6,074 nucleotides of DNA from an uncultured Lachnospiraceae bacterium (lineage in GTDB: Bacteria; Bacillota_A; Clostridia; Lachnospirales; Lachnospiraceae), in contig CAMWWF010000190.1 in the NCBI GenBank assembly GCA_947177885.1, positions 1 through 6,074 of the forward strand, given 5' to 3'. Of the stretch, positions 4,797 to 6,074 are shown piece by piece. The notes beneath the pieces were generated by a model. That model did no database searches. It was not told where the DNA came from and saw only the letters and a program-made list of their open reading frames with translations. Position numbers and translations under genes: made by a program. Position 1 is the first letter of the stretch. Every line of letters starts with the position of its first letter.

Positions 4797-5744
4797 ATGG
4801 GAGTTTTAGGTTGGTTTGTTGCAGTGCTTGTGATTTTGGTTGTGGTGCTGGTGTTCGTGATCTTTGTTTCCTGTTTTAAGATCGTCCCTCAGGCACAGGC
4901 ATATGTGATCGAGCGTCTGGGCGCTTATAAGGGAACATGGTCCGTGGGCTTTCATGTAAAGATGCCGTTTTTTGACAAGGTGGCGAGAAGGGTAAATATG
5001 AAGGAACAGGTTGCGGACTTTCCGCCTCAGCCGGTTATCACGAAGGATAATGTTACCATGAGGATCGATACGGTGGTGTTCTATCAGATCACTGACCCCA
5101 AGCTGTTTACCTACGGCGTTGAGAATCCGATGATGGCTATCGAGAACCTGACGGCCACCACCCTGCGTAATATCATCGGTGACCTGGAGCTGGATCAGAC
5201 GCTGACCAGCCGTGAGACCATCAATACCAAGATGCGTGCGGCACTGGATATTGCCACGGATCCATGGGGGATCAAGGTAAACCGTGTGGAGCTTAAGAAT
5301 ATCATTCCCCCGGCGGAGATACAGAATGCCATGGAGAAGCAGATGAAGGCGGAACGTGAGAGACGTGAGGCTGTAACCCGGGCAGAGGGTGAAAAGAAGG
5401 CAAAAATCCTGGAGGCGGAAGGCGCTAAGGAATCCGCCATTCTCCGTGCCGAGGCGGATAAGCAGTCCGCAATCCTTCGCGCGGAGGCTGAGAAAGAGAA
5501 GATGATCCGCGAGGCGGAAGGTGAGGCTGAGGCAATCCTGAAGGTTCAGCAGGCCAACGCAGAAGGTATCCGTCTGCTGAAAGAGGCCGGTGCTGACGAC
5601 GCGGTGCTGAAGATAAAGAGCCTGGAAGCCTTTGAAAAGGTTGCGGACGGACAGGCGACCACCATTATTCTTCCCGCGGAATTGCAGGGAATTGCAAGTA
5701 TTGCAGCGACTTTCAAGGAGACGGGAGTCAGTTTGAAGAAATAA
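4797..5744 (+). CDS. qmcA: SPFH/stomatin-family membrane protein (QmcA type)
   Basis: Predicted membrane-anchored scaffold protein of 315 residues, of the stomatin/prohibitin/flotillin/HflK-C group that forms large oligomers in membrane microdomains. Segments: N-terminal membrane anchor (about 5-26), then the SPFH domain (about 27-180) with IVPQAQAYVIERLGAYKGTW (29-48), the GFHVKMPFFDKV region, and the stomatin-typical stretch TATTLRNIIGDLELDQTLTSRE (119-140). A long charged helix (about 177-265) is built on 11-residue repeats beginning AEGxK at 196, 207, 218 and 229. A conserved C-terminus (LEAFEKVADGQATTIILPAE, 276-295) follows. Length and order match QmcA/YbbK-like proteins. AAAGAGG lies 6 bases before ATG. 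It sits 64 bases downstream of the nfeD-like gene, the classic partner, and a terminator follows. The symbol is by family resemblance; the physiological role in this organism is unknown. Confidence 0.94.
   Translation: MGVLGWFVAVLVILVVVLVFVIFVSCFKIVPQAQAYVIERLGAYKGTWSVGFHVKMPFFDKVARRVNMKEQVADFPPQPVITKDNVTMRIDTVVFYQITDPKLFTYGVENPMMAIENLTATTLRNIIGDLELDQTLTSRETINTKMRAALDIATDPWGIKVNRVELKNIIPPAEIQNAMEKQMKAERERREAVTRAEGEKKAKILEAEGAKESAILRAEADKQSAILRAEAEKEKMIREAEGEAEAILKVQQANAEGIRLLKEAGADDAVLKIKSLEAFEKVADGQATTIILPAELQGIASIAATFKETGVSLKK
5382..5513 (+). repeat. Four in-frame 33-bp (11-residue) repeats in the SPFH gene
   Basis: Residues 196-239 form four consecutive 11-residue units, each beginning Ala-Glu and mostly followed by a small residue, an acidic or Ala residue and Lys (AEGEK, AEGAK, AEADK, AEAEK). 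A fifth unit from 240 is out of step by a deletion. Units two and three share SAILRAEA. The period of 11 fits a right-handed or straight coiled coil rather than a heptad coil. Confidence 0.8.
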
Positions 5745-5803
5745 ATGGAAAGATACTTGTACGAATGTTCTTTGATACCGATCAGGAGAAACGTTTGATT
5801 TAT

Positions 5804-5839
5804 GCCTGCCAGGGAAATCTTCTCTGGCAGGCGATTTTT
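5804..5839 (+). terminator. Rho-independent terminator after the SPFH gene
   Basis: A 9-bp perfect stem GCCTGCCAG/CTGGCAGGC (5804-5812 with 5824-5832) extends inward by four more pairs to a 3-base loop. It is followed by GA and TTTTT (5835-5839). It begins 59 bases after the stop codon and should end the nfeD-SPFH operon. Confidence 0.9.
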
Positions 5840-5876
5840 ATTCCCGCAGGCAGTATGATCCACCTAAATTATCCCT

Positions 5877-6074
5877 ATGTTTCGCTGGTCTGAATTTCCA
5901 CCTGACTGCGTTGGCTTCACTCGGCATTTACTTTGGCAAATTGGCACCGCATCGCCTCGTTCAGCCGCCTTGCAGGCTGAAAAGATATCCTGCGCCAGGC
6001 ATGCGGGCAATTGGGGCGGATCATACCGGTGCTGTACCAGTCATGGCTCGAAGGAGCCCAAAACAGCGAAAAAC
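5877..6074 (+). CDS. Unrecognised open frame running off the window; possibly a repeat element rather than a gene
   Basis: An ATG at 5877 opens 66 codons with no stop before the edge; an in-frame TAA lies at 5865. The product begins MFRWSEFPPDCVGFTRHLLW and is unusually rich in Cys, Trp, His, Arg and Ser, with codons (TTA, TCA, CAT) unlike the neighbouring genes. No Shine-Dalgarno is visible before the ATG. The opposite strand is also open for 58 codons (5867-6040). No domain is recognisable. Composition and lack of a start signal argue that this may be a fortuitous frame in a structured or repeated DNA element. It contains a perfect TTCAGCC/GGCTGAA hairpin (5960-5966 with 5975-5981). Low certainty as a gene. 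Confidence 0.27.
   Translation, partial: MFRWSEFPPDCVGFTRHLLWQIGTASPRSAALQAEKISCARHAGNWGGSYRCCTSHGSKEPKTAKN

Overview
The window looks like a chromosomal core-genome segment of an anaerobic Gram-positive Firmicute, most likely a Lachnospiraceae-type Clostridium relative. This is inferred from moderate GC, strong AGGAGG-type ribosome binding sites, compact intrinsic terminators, Clostridia-style protein sequences and a secreted SleB-type wall hydrolase with SH3 domains. All six confident genes lie on the + strand. No tRNA, rRNA, CRISPR array, transposase or phage gene was seen.

Layout: (1) 1-765 is the 3' part of an ATP-type 6-phosphofructokinase gene cut by the window edge; an intrinsic terminator (794-833) follows. 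(2) 906-2533 holds a TrmH/SpoU-family RNA 2'-O-methyltransferase gene and proC (proline synthesis), 38 bases apart and probably co-transcribed. (3) A near-consensus promoter with extended -10 (2578-2606) drives a monocistronic gene for an exported SH3-SH3-Hydrolase_2 cell-wall hydrolase (2693-3778), closed by a terminator (3804-3837). Its leader contains a long AU-rich inverted repeat ending at the Shine-Dalgarno, and a helically phased direct repeat lies just upstream of the -35. (4) A gene-free stretch of about 360 bases (3838-4195) carries a perfect operator-like palindrome and a hairpin. (5) 4196-5744 is the membrane pair NfeD-like protein plus SPFH/stomatin (QmcA-type) protein, ended by a terminator (5804-5839). 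(6) The last 235 bases have different character: a Cys/Trp/His/Arg-rich open frame runs off the edge and the opposite strand is also open. This may be the start of a repeated or mobile element.

The genes form four unrelated housekeeping units: glycolysis; RNA modification with proline synthesis; envelope remodelling; and membrane-domain organisation. The only clear functional partnership is NfeD with SPFH, a known conserved pairing. I found no convincing undescribed multi-gene system. The points most worth a second look are the wall-hydrolase leader, the untypical active-site residues in PfkA and ProC, the palindrome ahead of nfeD, and the terminal 235 bases.
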